From NCBI RefSeq assembly GCF_009827575.1, contig NZ_WTYR01000001.1, forward strand, positions 1,364,001 through 1,428,000: 64,000 nucleotides of DNA, read 5' to 3'. This DNA comes from Alteriqipengyuania halimionae (GTDB lineage Bacteria > Pseudomonadota > Alphaproteobacteria > Sphingomonadales > Sphingomonadaceae). A model generated the notes under the pieces. It saw only the letters and a list, made by a program, of their open reading frames with translations, did not search any database and was not told where the DNA came from. This document shows positions 46,350 through 55,433 of this stretch, one piece after another; within the stretch, counting starts at the first letter, position 1; each line of letters opens with the position of its first letter. The position numbers and the translations under genes are program-made.

Positions 46350-47069
46350 ATGCGCCGAACCCTCTCCCGTCTAGTCGCGTTTTCGCTTCTCCTCGGCTCT
46401 GCAGCCATAGCTCCCGCCTCTGCCGCCAATCCCCCGGCAGAGGCGGCAAGCGCTCCCCTTTCATCAAGCGACACCGAGGCCGATGCCGGTACGCAGATCG
46501 AAGCCGCCGCGCTGGTTCGCGATCTGGTCGCTTATGCCCGCGCTGCCGAGGACCCGGAAGCGCTGCTGGTTGCCGCGCGCATCCTGGAAAACGAGAACAT
46601 CGTGCTCGCCACTGCCGATGGCGCGCCGCTGGTAATCGGCGAAGTCCGCGGCGAGGATATCCCGATCGTCGAGCCGCTCACCCTGCTGGCCGAAGCGCGC
46701 GCAATGGCCGAGGACGATCCCGCCATCCTGCGCAAGATCATCGATATGATCGCGAGCGAAGATCGCGGCTTCCTGCCGCAGGCGATCGTCTACACCCACG
46801 ATCTCAAGGGCAGCGGCAAGCTGGTGATGCGGGCCCGCGCACAGGGGGGCCGCCCGGCTCTCGTCCGCGTGCGCGGCGATGGCGATGCGCGGCTCGAAAT
46901 GCTGGTAAGCGACGAAAGCGGTCGCGAAGTCTGCCGCAGCCGCCCCGATAATGGCGCGCGCGGTGGCGACCTGGTCTGCCGCTGGACGCCGGTCGCCACC
47001 GGAAATTACCGCCTGGAACTGATCAACCGCGACCGGGTGTGGACGCGCACGATCCTGGTATCGAATTGA
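46350..47069 (+). CDS. Small secreted protein paired with caspase-like protease (paralogue of 40018 gene)
   Basis: About 239 residues from the ATG at 46350, which has a GAGGAAAG ribosome site and gives a typical signal peptide (LVAFSLLLGSAAIAPASA); the frame is open back to 46251, overlapping the TPR gene. It shares with the 40018 product the segment AYARAAEDPEALLVAARIL, a second helical block (LLAEARAMAEDDPAILRKI), EDRGFLPQAI, and the C-terminal beta domain with a cysteine pair (ESGREVCRS and DLVCRWTPVATGNYRLEL). It ends 10 bases before the caspase-like gene. Function unknown. Confidence 0.8.
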   Translation: MRRTLSRLVAFSLLLGSAAIAPASAANPPAEAASAPLSSSDTEADAGTQIEAAALVRDLVAYARAAEDPEALLVAARILENENIVLATADGAPLVIGEVRGEDIPIVEPLTLLAEARAMAEDDPAILRKIIDMIASEDRGFLPQAIVYTHDLKGSGKLVMRARAQGGRPALVRVRGDGDARLEMLVSDESGREVCRSRPDNGARGGDLVCRWTPVATGNYRLELINRDRVWTRTILVSN

Positions 47070-47079
47070 GGAGAGAACG

Positions 47080-49464
47080 ATGATCCGCTGGCTGGTCGCA
47101 ATCCTGGCACATGTCGCGCTGCTGGCATCACCGCTGGCGGCCAATGCCATGCCGGAAGATGACGCTGCCAAGCCCCGCGTCCGCGCGGTGATCGTCGGCA
47201 ACACCAATTACGATCCCTCCGCCACCGAAGTGATCCGCTGGGTCCCGCTGATCGGTGCCTATAACGATGCGGTCATGGTCGCCGAAACGCTGCTGAAGGA
47301 AGGCGTCGCGCGTGACGACATAACCCTCATCACCGAGAAGCCAAAGGACGACAAGGGGCTTACGATCCACCAGACCGACCTCGTGCCGGACGGGATCGGC
47401 ACCCGCGCCGCGATCCTTGGCGCGCTAAAGAAGGTGGTAGACACCACGCGCCCGGGCGACGAGGTGCTGATCAGCTTTTCCGGCCATGGTTACCACCAGA
47501 AGGAAATGGTCGAAGGCAACGAACCCGACGGGGCCGACGAGATATTCATCCCGCTCGATATCGGTGATCCGCTGCCCGGCGATCCCGACAAGCGCCTGCC
47601 GCGTGCGATCACAGATGACGAGATCGGCGCGGTGATCGACGCGATCCGGGCCAAGGGCGGCAATGTCACCTATCTCGCCGATTTCTGCCATTCGGGCGAC
47701 ACGATGCGCAATGCCGGCGAGCCCAGCGACATGCCGCCGGCGGGCATTCTGTTCAAAAAGAAGTTCGTCGAAATCGGCAATGGCGATTTCGTAAAGGACC
47801 TCGCGGTCGAGACCAGCAAGGGCAAGCCCGGTTGGGGCACGTTCGTGGCGATGATGGCCGCGCCGTCCGACACCGAGGCCAAGCAGCGCAATGCGCCCGC
47901 TTTCCGCCCGCGCGAGGATCGCGCGCCGCACGGCATCCTGACCGCCTACAGCTTCGCCAACCTCGGCAATCCGGCCGTGGTCACCTATCGCGATCTCGCA
48001 ACCCGCGTGGGTTCGAACATTTCCGAATACGAGAAGAAGGCGCCGCTGCCGCTGTTCGACGGCGATCTCGATCGTCCGATCCTGGGCGGTTTGCTCAAAT
48101 CGGCAGGCGAAGCGCGCGATAGCTGGCTGGTGGTCAAACCCTCCCGCCCGCGCGATTCCGAAACGATGGAGGTCGACAGCCTCGAAATGAGCGCGGGCAG
48201 CTTCAACGGCGTGACCCCGGGCACGATCATCGCGTTGTCGAGCGTCCGCCAGAACGGCGAGGAGCAGGTACTGCTTTACGGCAAGGTCGAAAGCACGACT
48301 GCCTTCACCGCCAAGCTCGTGCCCGCCTCGTTCGACGATATCGATGCCAGCGCCTGGCAGGACATCCGCGATATCGACGGCGATCGCTTCAGCCGCGAGG
48401 CCAAGCTGATCGCCACCATCGCCCAGCGCGCGATCGACGTGTCTTTCCGCGTCGCGCGCCCGCGCCTGCCCGCCAGCCCCACCGAGGCGCAAAAGGCCGT
48501 GCTGCGCTGGATCGACGGGCTGACCGAGCTTGAACTGGGCAAGATGGGCGTGACCTTTGTCGAGCCGGGCGACGAGGCGGATCTGCTGCTCAATTTCGAT
48601 GGCCGCATGCTGGCCGTGTCCGAAGCCGGGACCAAGGTGACCGATTACGGCGCGGCCGATATCGAAGCGCTCTATGCCGAAGACGGTCAGGCCGAGATCG
48701 GCTTTGTCTTGGGTCCGTCGCTAACCCGCGCCGCGCGCTTCGCACGCCTTCGCAAGGTGCTCGCCTCCGACGATGCGATGGGCACCCAGGCCGACAATCC
48801 CAGCCAGAAGGTCGCGGTGCGGTTTTATCTCCTGCGCTCGGAAGACAATTTCAACGCAGACGGATCGTGCCGCATCCCGCCGAGCGCCGGCCTCGCTTAC
48901 GAAAAGGTATCGCCGATGTCGCGCCCGCTGGGCGACAGCGGCTTCACCGACGATGGCGGGCGCGTGTTCCGCAAATGCGACCTGCTGAGCATCGAGATCG
49001 AGAACACTTCCGGCGAGGAAGTCTACATCAATCCGGTGTTCTTCACCTCATCAGGCGCGATCTACTGGCTGCCATCGCTGCGTTCGAGCAGCGATGTGCG
49101 CTATCCTCCGGGACGCAAAGGCGTCGCCCATCTCCAGTTCGGCAAGGAAATGGACGCACAGCGCCTGCAGGACGAGCTAATCGTGCTGGTCTCCGAACAG
49201 GGTGACGGCACCGCGGTCAGCTATGCCAAGCTGGTCCAGCAGCCGGTGCTGGTCGCCTCCTCGGAGGCCGAGGGCAAGCTCGTCGCGGGCGAAACACCGA
49301 CCATGACGCTGCGTTCGGGCGGAGCCAGTGCCGGCGGGCTCGATGCAGTGCTCAATTCGGTGCTGGGCGGCGCCGATCGTTCGGGCACGTCGGGCCAGGC
49401 GACCGCGACCGGGGCGGTCCGGTTCGAATTCACCGTTCCGCCCGCCGATCGTGCCGGTTCTTAA
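47080..49464 (+). CDS. Exported caspase-like (peptidase C14) protein
   Basis: A 794-residue protein with a signal peptide (LAILAHVALLASPLAANA region). The caspase domain spans about residues 33-340: RVRAVIVGNTNYD, AYNDAVMVAETLL, H136 in LISFSGHGYHQ and C203 in YLADFCHSGD, both dyad residues intact, and an expected specificity-pocket aspartate context (DGADEIFIPLD). The C-terminal ~400 residues include a region like DUF4384 (VYINPVFFTSSGAIYWLPSL) seen with prokaryotic caspases, then a low-complexity tail. The last four bases overlap a convergent receptor gene. It closes the protease cluster. Confidence 0.92.
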   Translation: MIRWLVAILAHVALLASPLAANAMPEDDAAKPRVRAVIVGNTNYDPSATEVIRWVPLIGAYNDAVMVAETLLKEGVARDDITLITEKPKDDKGLTIHQTDLVPDGIGTRAAILGALKKVVDTTRPGDEVLISFSGHGYHQKEMVEGNEPDGADEIFIPLDIGDPLPGDPDKRLPRAITDDEIGAVIDAIRAKGGNVTYLADFCHSGDTMRNAGEPSDMPPAGILFKKKFVEIGNGDFVKDLAVETSKGKPGWGTFVAMMAAPSDTEAKQRNAPAFRPREDRAPHGILTAYSFANLGNPAVVTYRDLATRVGSNISEYEKKAPLPLFDGDLDRPILGGLLKSAGEARDSWLVVKPSRPRDSETMEVDSLEMSAGSFNGVTPGTIIALSSVRQNGEEQVLLYGKVESTTAFTAKLVPASFDDIDASAWQDIRDIDGDRFSREAKLIATIAQRAIDVSFRVARPRLPASPTEAQKAVLRWIDGLTELELGKMGVTFVEPGDEADLLLNFDGRMLAVSEAGTKVTDYGAADIEALYAEDGQAEIGFVLGPSLTRAARFARLRKVLASDDAMGTQADNPSQKVAVRFYLLRSEDNFNADGSCRIPPSAGLAYEKVSPMSRPLGDSGFTDDGGRVFRKCDLLSIEIENTSGEEVYINPVFFTSSGAIYWLPSLRSSSDVRYPPGRKGVAHLQFGKEMDAQRLQDELIVLVSEQGDGTAVSYAKLVQQPVLVASSEAEGKLVAGETPTMTLRSGGASAGGLDAVLNSVLGGADRSGTSGQATATGAVRFEFTVPPADRAGS

Positions 49465-51563
49465 AACGAGCCATTGACGCTGAAGGCGAAGATCGGCCCG
49501 ATCAGCCGGTCGCGATCTTCGGTAAAGAGTATCGGGCTTTCGTTTCGCAGACCGGTGAACACCGTTCGCTCACGCAATTGTCGCGCATCGAGAATATTGG
49601 CAATGGTTGCGCGCACCCGCAGTCCGAACACATCCTTATGTTCGACGAAGACATCGGCGAAGACGGGGCCTTCCGAGTTCCAGCTCGATTGATCGGACCG
49701 GAAGCTTGGCTGGTTATCGGAGTAATTCGCCGAGAGCCCGTACGCCCAGTCGCTGCCGGGAATATCGTGGCGCAGGCCCACTTCGACAACGGCATTGGTG
49801 AACCCGCTGAACTCTCGCCGCTTGCCGGTGAAGGGATCGAGCACGCTCGATTCCTGAAGCAATAATCGGAAATCGCCGCGCACGCCTTTCAAGCCGATCG
49901 GATCGAACGTGATGGTCGAATTCCAGTCGATCGCTCGCGCCCAGGCATTGTCGATATTCCCGACAGCCTCGCCCCCGGATACCGGGACGATATCGACATA
50001 ATCCTCGAAATCGCGAGCCACGAACTGGACCTTGGTCGAGCCCCAAGGCCCGAGCGATTTGTTGATCTCGGCCTCGAAAGACCAGTCCTGCCGCGGGCGC
50101 AGATCGTTGTTGCGGGCATTATCCGTCCCGTCATTGAGGTTCGCTCGGGCGAGAAAATCGTAGAAGGAGAGCTGCCCGACCCGGCGGCTGACCTTCGTCG
50201 AGATCGAGAGATCGGGATAGGGATTCCAGGACAATGTGAGCGAGCCCTTTGGCCGGGTGAAGGCACGCGATTGCATGGTCGCACCGCTCGTGGTGATGGT
50301 CGAATTCTCGACCCCTGCGATCAGCTGGAGCGACAGCTTGCCGGTGATCGGCCGCCCATAGCTGGCAAGAACTTCATAGCGATCTTCGGACACCCCGCCG
50401 CTGCCCCCGGGAAACGACACTTCGAGAAATTCGCCCGTGGCGGAATCGAGCTCGAACAACCCCGCCGTATTGTCGAGCGTGTTGAACGCTGCTTCGCCCG
50501 CAAGCTGCGCATCGCCGCCCAGCAGCTTGAACGAATATTCGCCGCGCGCAATCGTCTCCGCAGTGGTTGCATCCTGGGTGTAGCGAGATCCGGAATCGGG
50601 CGTATCGTCGCGATAATCGTTAATCAGCGTCGTTTCGTAGGGTTCGTCGCCGTAACGGCGCAGACCGATCAGCTTCAGCCGTCCGGGCCCTGCGCCGAAT
50701 TCGACGTCGCCGCCGATTTCATAGCTCCAGCCATCGCCGCGATCGCGCAAAGTCCGGTCCCGATCGGCCTGATCACCCCCGGTGTAAACTCCGTCCTGGT
50801 GAAAACGGTCGAACACGCGCTGATACGATCCGTTGAAATGGGCGATGGTATCGCCCGCCGGATCCCAGGTGAGATTGGCCGAGAGGCGCGGTGAATCGTA
50901 GTAAGAGACGATGACTTCGTCCCGCTCCTCGATCACCTCGCCCGCTGCGTCGCGGATCAATGTTATGCCGCCGGCGCCGCCGCGACCTGAATTGCCGTTG
51001 TCGAACCCGAACTCGTAGGCGAGCTCGCCATTGCGGCCGGACACCGAAATCTCCCCCTTTGTATAAAGCGGATCGGTGAAATGCGGGCGAAATTGCGGTC
51101 TCCAGCTGAATTGCCCCTTCATTCCGCCGGACTCGAAAACGACATTGGCCACTTGGCCTGCCAGACCCGGGATATCGAGCGTCGATCCGTCGACGATCTC
51201 GATGCGGGTCACGTTGCTTGCCGGAATGCGCGAGAGTTGCGCATATACGTCGTCGGACTTGCTCGATGCGCGGGCCCCGTTGAACAGCACGTTGCCGCTC
51301 GCCTGGCCCAGCCCGCGCTGGCCGTCGCTGTCGCGGATCTGAAAGCCGGGCACACGGTTCAGCATGTCGAGCGCGTTGGTCGGGGCATAACGCGCAAAAT
51401 CCTCCGTGGTATAGATCAGCGCCGTGTTGTCGTAGGCTTCCGGAGCGGCCACATCGGTCGGCACCGGCTGCGGTTCATCGCCGGTCTCCTGCGCGGCCAC
51501 CGGAGCTGCAGTGAGCGCGACGGCAAGCGTCAGCAAGCTCGTCGCTGATCCGTGTTTATGCAT
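49461..51563 (-). CDS. TonB-dependent receptor
   Basis: Outer-membrane receptor, about 700 residues from the ATG at 51563, which has an AAGGGAA ribosome site and yields a clean signal peptide (LLTLAVALTAAPVAAQE); the frame is open further to 51740 but that part is atypical. Plug features: IYTTEDFARYAPTNALDMLN, VPGFQIRD, GNVLFNGARASSKSDDVYAQL and VTRIEIVDGSTLDIPGL. It ends with GPIFAFSVNGSF. This receptor type is common in Sphingomonadales; substrate unknown. A tandem operator candidate lies upstream at 51654-51692. Confidence 0.9.
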   Translation of the reverse strand: MHKHGSATSLLTLAVALTAAPVAAQETGDEPQPVPTDVAAPEAYDNTALIYTTEDFARYAPTNALDMLNRVPGFQIRDSDGQRGLGQASGNVLFNGARASSKSDDVYAQLSRIPASNVTRIEIVDGSTLDIPGLAGQVANVVFESGGMKGQFSWRPQFRPHFTDPLYTKGEISVSGRNGELAYEFGFDNGNSGRGGAGGITLIRDAAGEVIEERDEVIVSYYDSPRLSANLTWDPAGDTIAHFNGSYQRVFDRFHQDGVYTGGDQADRDRTLRDRGDGWSYEIGGDVEFGAGPGRLKLIGLRRYGDEPYETTLINDYRDDTPDSGSRYTQDATTAETIARGEYSFKLLGGDAQLAGEAAFNTLDNTAGLFELDSATGEFLEVSFPGGSGGVSEDRYEVLASYGRPITGKLSLQLIAGVENSTITTSGATMQSRAFTRPKGSLTLSWNPYPDLSISTKVSRRVGQLSFYDFLARANLNDGTDNARNNDLRPRQDWSFEAEINKSLGPWGSTKVQFVARDFEDYVDIVPVSGGEAVGNIDNAWARAIDWNSTITFDPIGLKGVRGDFRLLLQESSVLDPFTGKRREFSGFTNAVVEVGLRHDIPGSDWAYGLSANYSDNQPSFRSDQSSWNSEGPVFADVFVEHKDVFGLRVRATIANILDARQLRERTVFTGLRNESPILFTEDRDRLIGPIFAFSVNGSF

Positions 51564-51653
51564 TTTTTTCAATTTCCCTTTTAGCCGGAGCGCGATCTCG
51601 GCCCCAAGTTGCGAGCATCGCCATGGCAGCGAGACCGCCGCGAACACCCTCAT

Positions 51654-51692
51654 CATCGACAAACGTAATCGCTGCATCGACAAATGTAATCG
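51654..51692. promoter_or_regulatory. Tandem 18-base direct repeats, CopY/BlaI-like operator candidate
   Basis: CATCGACAAACGTAATCG (51654-51671) and CATCGACAAATGTAATCG (51675-51692) differ at one base and are spaced exactly 21 bases apart, two helical turns. The second contains ACAAATGTA, close to the ACAnnTGT core of CopY/BlaI-type operators. They lie 91 bases upstream of the receptor start and 105 before the preferred hmgA start, so either direction could be controlled. Confidence 0.55.
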
Positions 51693-51797
51693 AATGTCTG
51701 CGCAGGAAATTTCTTCGCGCCGGTCGAAAACTGGTTTCAAATGAAATTATCTCTGGCCAGCGACGTTTCGTCGCGTCATGAGGAACCCCTCGCCAGC

Positions 51798-53102
51798 ATG
51801 AAGGGTTATCCAGACGTGGACTATCAGACGGGATTCCTGAACCATTTCGCCACCGAGGCGGTCGAAGGTGCGTTGCCGATCGGGCGCAACAGCCCTCAAC
51901 GCCCCGCCTTCGGCCTCTACGCCGAACAATTCTCGACCACCGCCTTCACCGCGCCGCGGGTCGAGAACCGGCGTTCGTGGCTCTACCGTCTCCTCCCCAC
52001 CACCGCGCACGGGAAGATGCGCAAGGCCGAGGAAATCGGCACCCGCTGGCTGACCGCTCCACTCACGTGCGGCATCGCCGATCCCAATCGCATGCGGTGG
52101 GATCCCCTCCCCTCTCCCGAGGGCAAGGTCGATTTCATCGAAGGCATGACGACCTATTGCGCCAATGGCGATGTCGGGGCAGGCGATGGGCTGGGTATCC
52201 ACCTTTATGCCTGCAACACCTCGATGGAGAACCGCGCGTTGCAGGTCTCCGACGGTGAAATGCTGATCGTGCCGCAACTTGGCCCGCTCCACATCACCAC
52301 CGAATTCGGCAAGCTCGACGTGCCGCCGGGTCACATCGCGCTGATCCCGCGCGGCGTGCGCTTTGCCGTCGCGGTCGATGGCCCGTCAGCCGGCTATGTT
52401 TGCGAGAACTACGGCGCGCTGTTCCGGATCCCCGACCTCGGCCCGATCGGCGCCAACGGCCTTGCCAATCCGCGCGATTTCGAAGCGCCGGTTGCGTGGT
52501 ACGAGGATCGCGATTGCGACTTCACCGTGATCCAGAAATACCAAGGGCATTTCTGGTCGGTCACGCTCGACCATTCGCCATTCGACGTCGTTGCCTGGCA
52601 CGGAAATACCGTGCCCTATCGCTACGATCTCTCGCGCTTCAACACGATCGGCACGGTCAGTTTCGACCATCCCGACCCTTCTATCTTCACCGTCCTCACC
52701 TCCCCCAGCGCCCATGCCGGAACCGCGAATTGCGATTTCGTGATCTTTCCGCCGCGCTGGATGGTGGGCGAAGATACCTTCCGCCCGCCCTGGTTCCACC
52801 GCAATGTGATGAGCGAATTCATGGGACTGGTGCACGGCGAATACGACGCCAAGGAAGGCGGCGGCTTCGCTCCCGGCGGTGCCTCGCTCCACAACCAGAT
52901 GAACGGCCACGGGCCCGATGCGCATTCGACGCAGAAGGCGATGGAGGCCGATCTGAAACCTCACAAAATCGACAACACGCTCGCCTTCATGTTCGAATCG
53001 CGCTGGGCCTACACCCTCGCGCGGCAAGCGTGTGAACTTCCCGGACGGCAATCCGATTACGACGATTGCTGGACCGGCTTTCCCAAAGCGGAGATTCCAT
53101 GA
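51798..53102 (+). CDS. hmgA: Homogentisate 1,2-dioxygenase
   Basis: Non-haem iron ring-cleaving enzyme of tyrosine/phenylalanine catabolism that opens homogentisate to maleylacetoacetate; 434 residues from this ATG. Signatures: [26 protein letters not shown], the conserved [20 protein letters not shown] and [20 protein letters not shown] with iron-binding histidine and glutamate, then [15 protein letters not shown]. An in-frame ATG at 51741 exists, but the start at 51798 has an upstream GAGGA and fits the family length. The stop overlaps fahA (ATGA). Confidence 0.96.
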   Translation: MKGYPDVDYQTGFLNHFATEAVEGALPIGRNSPQRPAFGLYAEQFSTTAFTAPRVENRRSWLYRLLPTTAHGKMRKAEEIGTRWLTAPLTCGIADPNRMRWDPLPSPEGKVDFIEGMTTYCANGDVGAGDGLGIHLYACNTSMENRALQVSDGEMLIVPQLGPLHITTEFGKLDVPPGHIALIPRGVRFAVAVDGPSAGYVCENYGALFRIPDLGPIGANGLANPRDFEAPVAWYEDRDCDFTVIQKYQGHFWSVTLDHSPFDVVAWHGNTVPYRYDLSRFNTIGTVSFDHPDPSIFTVLTSPSAHAGTANCDFVIFPPRWMVGEDTFRPPWFHRNVMSEFMGLVHGEYDAKEGGGFAPGGASLHNQMNGHGPDAHSTQKAMEADLKPHKIDNTLAFMFESRWAYTLARQACELPGRQSDYDDCWTGFPKAEIP

Positions 53103-54403
53103 CCTTAACCGACCACACCCATAATCCCGACGCGCGCAGCTGGGTACTCGGCAGCGAGAACCACGCCGATTTCCCGATCCAGAACCTGCCGTTCGCGATG
53201 TTCTCCAGCGGCGGCTCCAAGAAGCGCGTCGGTGTCGCCATCGGGGACATGATCCTCGACCTGGCAGAAGCGGCCGATTTCATGGCCGACGATGCCCGCA
53301 AGCTGGGCGAGCTGGGATCGCGCGCCGATCTCAACGCGCTGTTTTCCTGCGGTGCCGAAGCCATGCGCACGCTGCGCCATGCGATTTTCGATCTGCTGAC
53401 GGATGGCGGCAAACAAGCCGATATCGAACCGCTGCTCTACCGCGCGAGCGAGTGCGGATTGCACATGCCGTTCACCGTGCGCGACTATACCGACTTCTAC
53501 ACCGGCATCAATCACGCAACCAATGTGGGCAAGCTGTTCCGCCCCGACAATCCGTTGCTTCCGAACTACAAATTTGTGCCGATCGGCTATCATGGCCGTG
53601 CTTCATCGGTTCGCGTTTCGGGCAGCGACGTTACGCGCCCCAAGGGCCAGACAAAGGCTCCCGACGCCGATGCCCCGTCGGTCGGGCCGAGCAAGCGGCT
53701 CGATTACGAACTCGAGATGGCCGTCTGGGTCGGTCAGGGGAACGAGCTCGGCGCACCGATCGACATCGCCGACGCCAAGAAGCATATTGCCGGGATCGGC
53801 ATCCTCAACGACTGGTCGGCGCGCGACCTTCAGGCGTGGGAATACCAGCCGCTCGGCCCGTTCCTCGCGAAGAGCTTCCACTCCTCGGTCAGCCCGTGGG
53901 TGGTGACGATGGACGCCCTCGCCCCCTTCCGCGTGGCGCAGGAAGCCCGCCCGGAAGGCGATCCCGCGCCGCTCGATTACCTGTTCGATGAAGACGACCA
54001 GGCGACCGGCGCGCTCGACGTGACGATGGAAGTCCACCTCTCCACCGCGAAGATGCGCGATGCCGGCCAAGCGCCGATGTGCCTCAGCAAAGGCCCGATG
54101 ACGGCGATGTACTGGACGATCGCGCAGCTGATCGCGCATCACTCATCGAACGGTTGCGACCTCAATCCGGGCGATCTTCTGGGCACCGGTACGCTGACCG
54201 GCAATATGCCCGACAGCGTTGGCTCGCTGCTTGAGATCACCAATGGCGGCAAGGAGCCTCTGGCCCTCCCCAATGGCGAAACCCGCACCTTCCTCGAAAA
54301 TGGCGACGAAATCATCATGACCGCCTATGCCGAGAAAGCCGGTGCGGCGCGGATCGGCTTCGGCGAGTGCCGCGGCCGGATCGTCGAGGGTCCGCTCGGC
54401 TGA
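53099..54403 (+). CDS. fahA: Fumarylacetoacetase
   Basis: Last enzyme of homogentisate catabolism, splitting fumarylacetoacetate into fumarate and acetoacetate; 434 residues. Typical features: [12 protein letters not shown] at the N-terminus, [18 protein letters not shown] with catalytic/metal residues, [12 protein letters not shown]-type segment ([16 protein letters not shown]), [42 protein letters not shown], and [11 protein letters not shown]. Overlaps hmgA by four bases. The maleylacetoacetate isomerase is not in the window. Confidence 0.96.
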   Translation: MTLTDHTHNPDARSWVLGSENHADFPIQNLPFAMFSSGGSKKRVGVAIGDMILDLAEAADFMADDARKLGELGSRADLNALFSCGAEAMRTLRHAIFDLLTDGGKQADIEPLLYRASECGLHMPFTVRDYTDFYTGINHATNVGKLFRPDNPLLPNYKFVPIGYHGRASSVRVSGSDVTRPKGQTKAPDADAPSVGPSKRLDYELEMAVWVGQGNELGAPIDIADAKKHIAGIGILNDWSARDLQAWEYQPLGPFLAKSFHSSVSPWVVTMDALAPFRVAQEARPEGDPAPLDYLFDEDDQATGALDVTMEVHLSTAKMRDAGQAPMCLSKGPMTAMYWTIAQLIAHHSSNGCDLNPGDLLGTGTLTGNMPDSVGSLLEITNGGKEPLALPNGETRTFLENGDEIIMTAYAEKAGAARIGFGECRGRIVEGPLG

Positions 54404-54452
54404 CCGCCACCTCCAATTGCCTTCGCGCCCCGCTGCGCGTATAGGAACATCT

Positions 54453-54486
54453 CGCCCCGGCATCGCTATACCAGCGCGCCGGGGCG
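54453..54486 (+). terminator. Hairpin between fahA and purC
   Basis: CGCCCCGGC (54453-54461) pairs with GCCGGGGCG (54478-54486); an inner CGCT/AGCG pair extends the structure. It is followed by TCGTGTTTC, a weak T run. Probably the end of the hmgA-fahA transcript, though it also lies 30 bases before purC and could affect its leader. Confidence 0.55.
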
Positions 54487-54516
54487 TCGTGTTTCACGAA
54501 CGTCAAGGACCCACCC

Positions 54517-55311
54517 ATGTCGCGTCGCCGCCAGATCTATGAAGGCAAGGCCAAGATCCTCTATGAAGGCCCCGAACCGGGCACGCTGATCCAGTATTTC
54601 AAGGATGACGCAACCGCCTTCAATGCCGAGAAAAAAGGCACGATCAACGGCAAGGGCGTGATCAACAATCGCATCAGCGAGCATATCTTCACGCGCCTTT
54701 CGCATATCGGCGTGCCGACGCACTTCATTCGCCGCCTGAACATGCGCGAACAGCTGATCCGCCAGGTCGAGATCGTTCCGATCGAAGTGGTGGTGCGCAA
54801 TGTGGCCGCCGGGTCGATCTGCAAGCGCCTGGGTCTCGAAGAAGGCCAGCCGCTGCCGCACACGCTGATCGAATATTACTACAAGGACGATGCGCTGGGC
54901 GATCCGCTCATCTCCGAAGAGCACATCGCCTGCTTCAACTGGGCGGGCCATGAAGAGATGCAGGACATCGCCGCGATGGCGATCCGCATCAACGATTTCA
55001 TGTGCGGCATGTTCGCCGCGATCGATATCCGTCTGGTGGATTTCAAGCTCGAATTCGGGCGCTTGTGGGACGGCGATTTCAGCCGCATCATCCTCGCCGA
55101 CGAAATCAGCCCCGATGGTTGCCGCTTGTGGGATCTCAACACAAACGAGAAGCTCGACAAGGATCGCTTCCGCCGCGATCTCGGCGGTGAAAGCGAGGCC
55201 TATCAGGAAGTCGCGCGTCGTCTCGGCCTGCTGCAGAACGAAGATGGCGGCCCCGGCGAAGTGCTCGACATGGACCATGCCCGCTCGCGTCTCCGTCCGC
55301 AGAAGAAATAG
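54517..55311 (+). CDS. purC: Phosphoribosylaminoimidazole-succinocarboxamide synthase
   Basis: SAICAR synthetase of purine biosynthesis, 264 residues. It shows [69 protein letters not shown] and [16 protein letters not shown], all standard for the family. Other purine genes (purS, purQ) lie 6 kb downstream on the same strand, separated by two peptidase genes. Confidence 0.97.
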   Translation: MSRRRQIYEGKAKILYEGPEPGTLIQYFKDDATAFNAEKKGTINGKGVINNRISEHIFTRLSHIGVPTHFIRRLNMREQLIRQVEIVPIEVVVRNVAAGSICKRLGLEEGQPLPHTLIEYYYKDDALGDPLISEEHIACFNWAGHEEMQDIAAMAIRINDFMCGMFAAIDIRLVDFKLEFGRLWDGDFSRIILADEISPDGCRLWDLNTNEKLDKDRFRRDLGGESEAYQEVARRLGLLQNEDGGPGEVLDMDHARSRLRPQKK

Positions 55312-55392
55312 ACCCGTTCGTCGAGGCAGCGCCTTGCCGCGGTAAGGCATTTCCTGCATCCTGTGCATGAAGCCGGGGGTGGGTCGCACGTA

Positions 55393-55427
55393 ATCCCCCG
55401 CAACACGTGAACTCGCGTGCGGGGGAT
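55393..55427 (+). promoter_or_regulatory. Hairpin masking ribosome site of first M16 peptidase
   Basis: ATCCCCCGCA (55393-55402) is an exact inverted repeat of TGCGGGGGAT (55418-55427). The right arm contains the GGGGGA ribosome-binding sequence placed seven bases before the ATG at 55434. When folded, the ribosome site would be buried. No T run follows, so a terminator is unlikely. Confidence 0.5.
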
Positions 55428-55433
55428 ATCTCT

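Noticed and set aside
40018-49464. Interpretation of the CHAT/caspase genes as a cytoplasmic anti-phage or gasdermin system
   Set aside because: The proteins have signal peptides, no gasdermin-like, CRISPR or nucleotide-signalling gene is nearby, and the small proteins carry an exported beta domain instead of a pore-forming fold.
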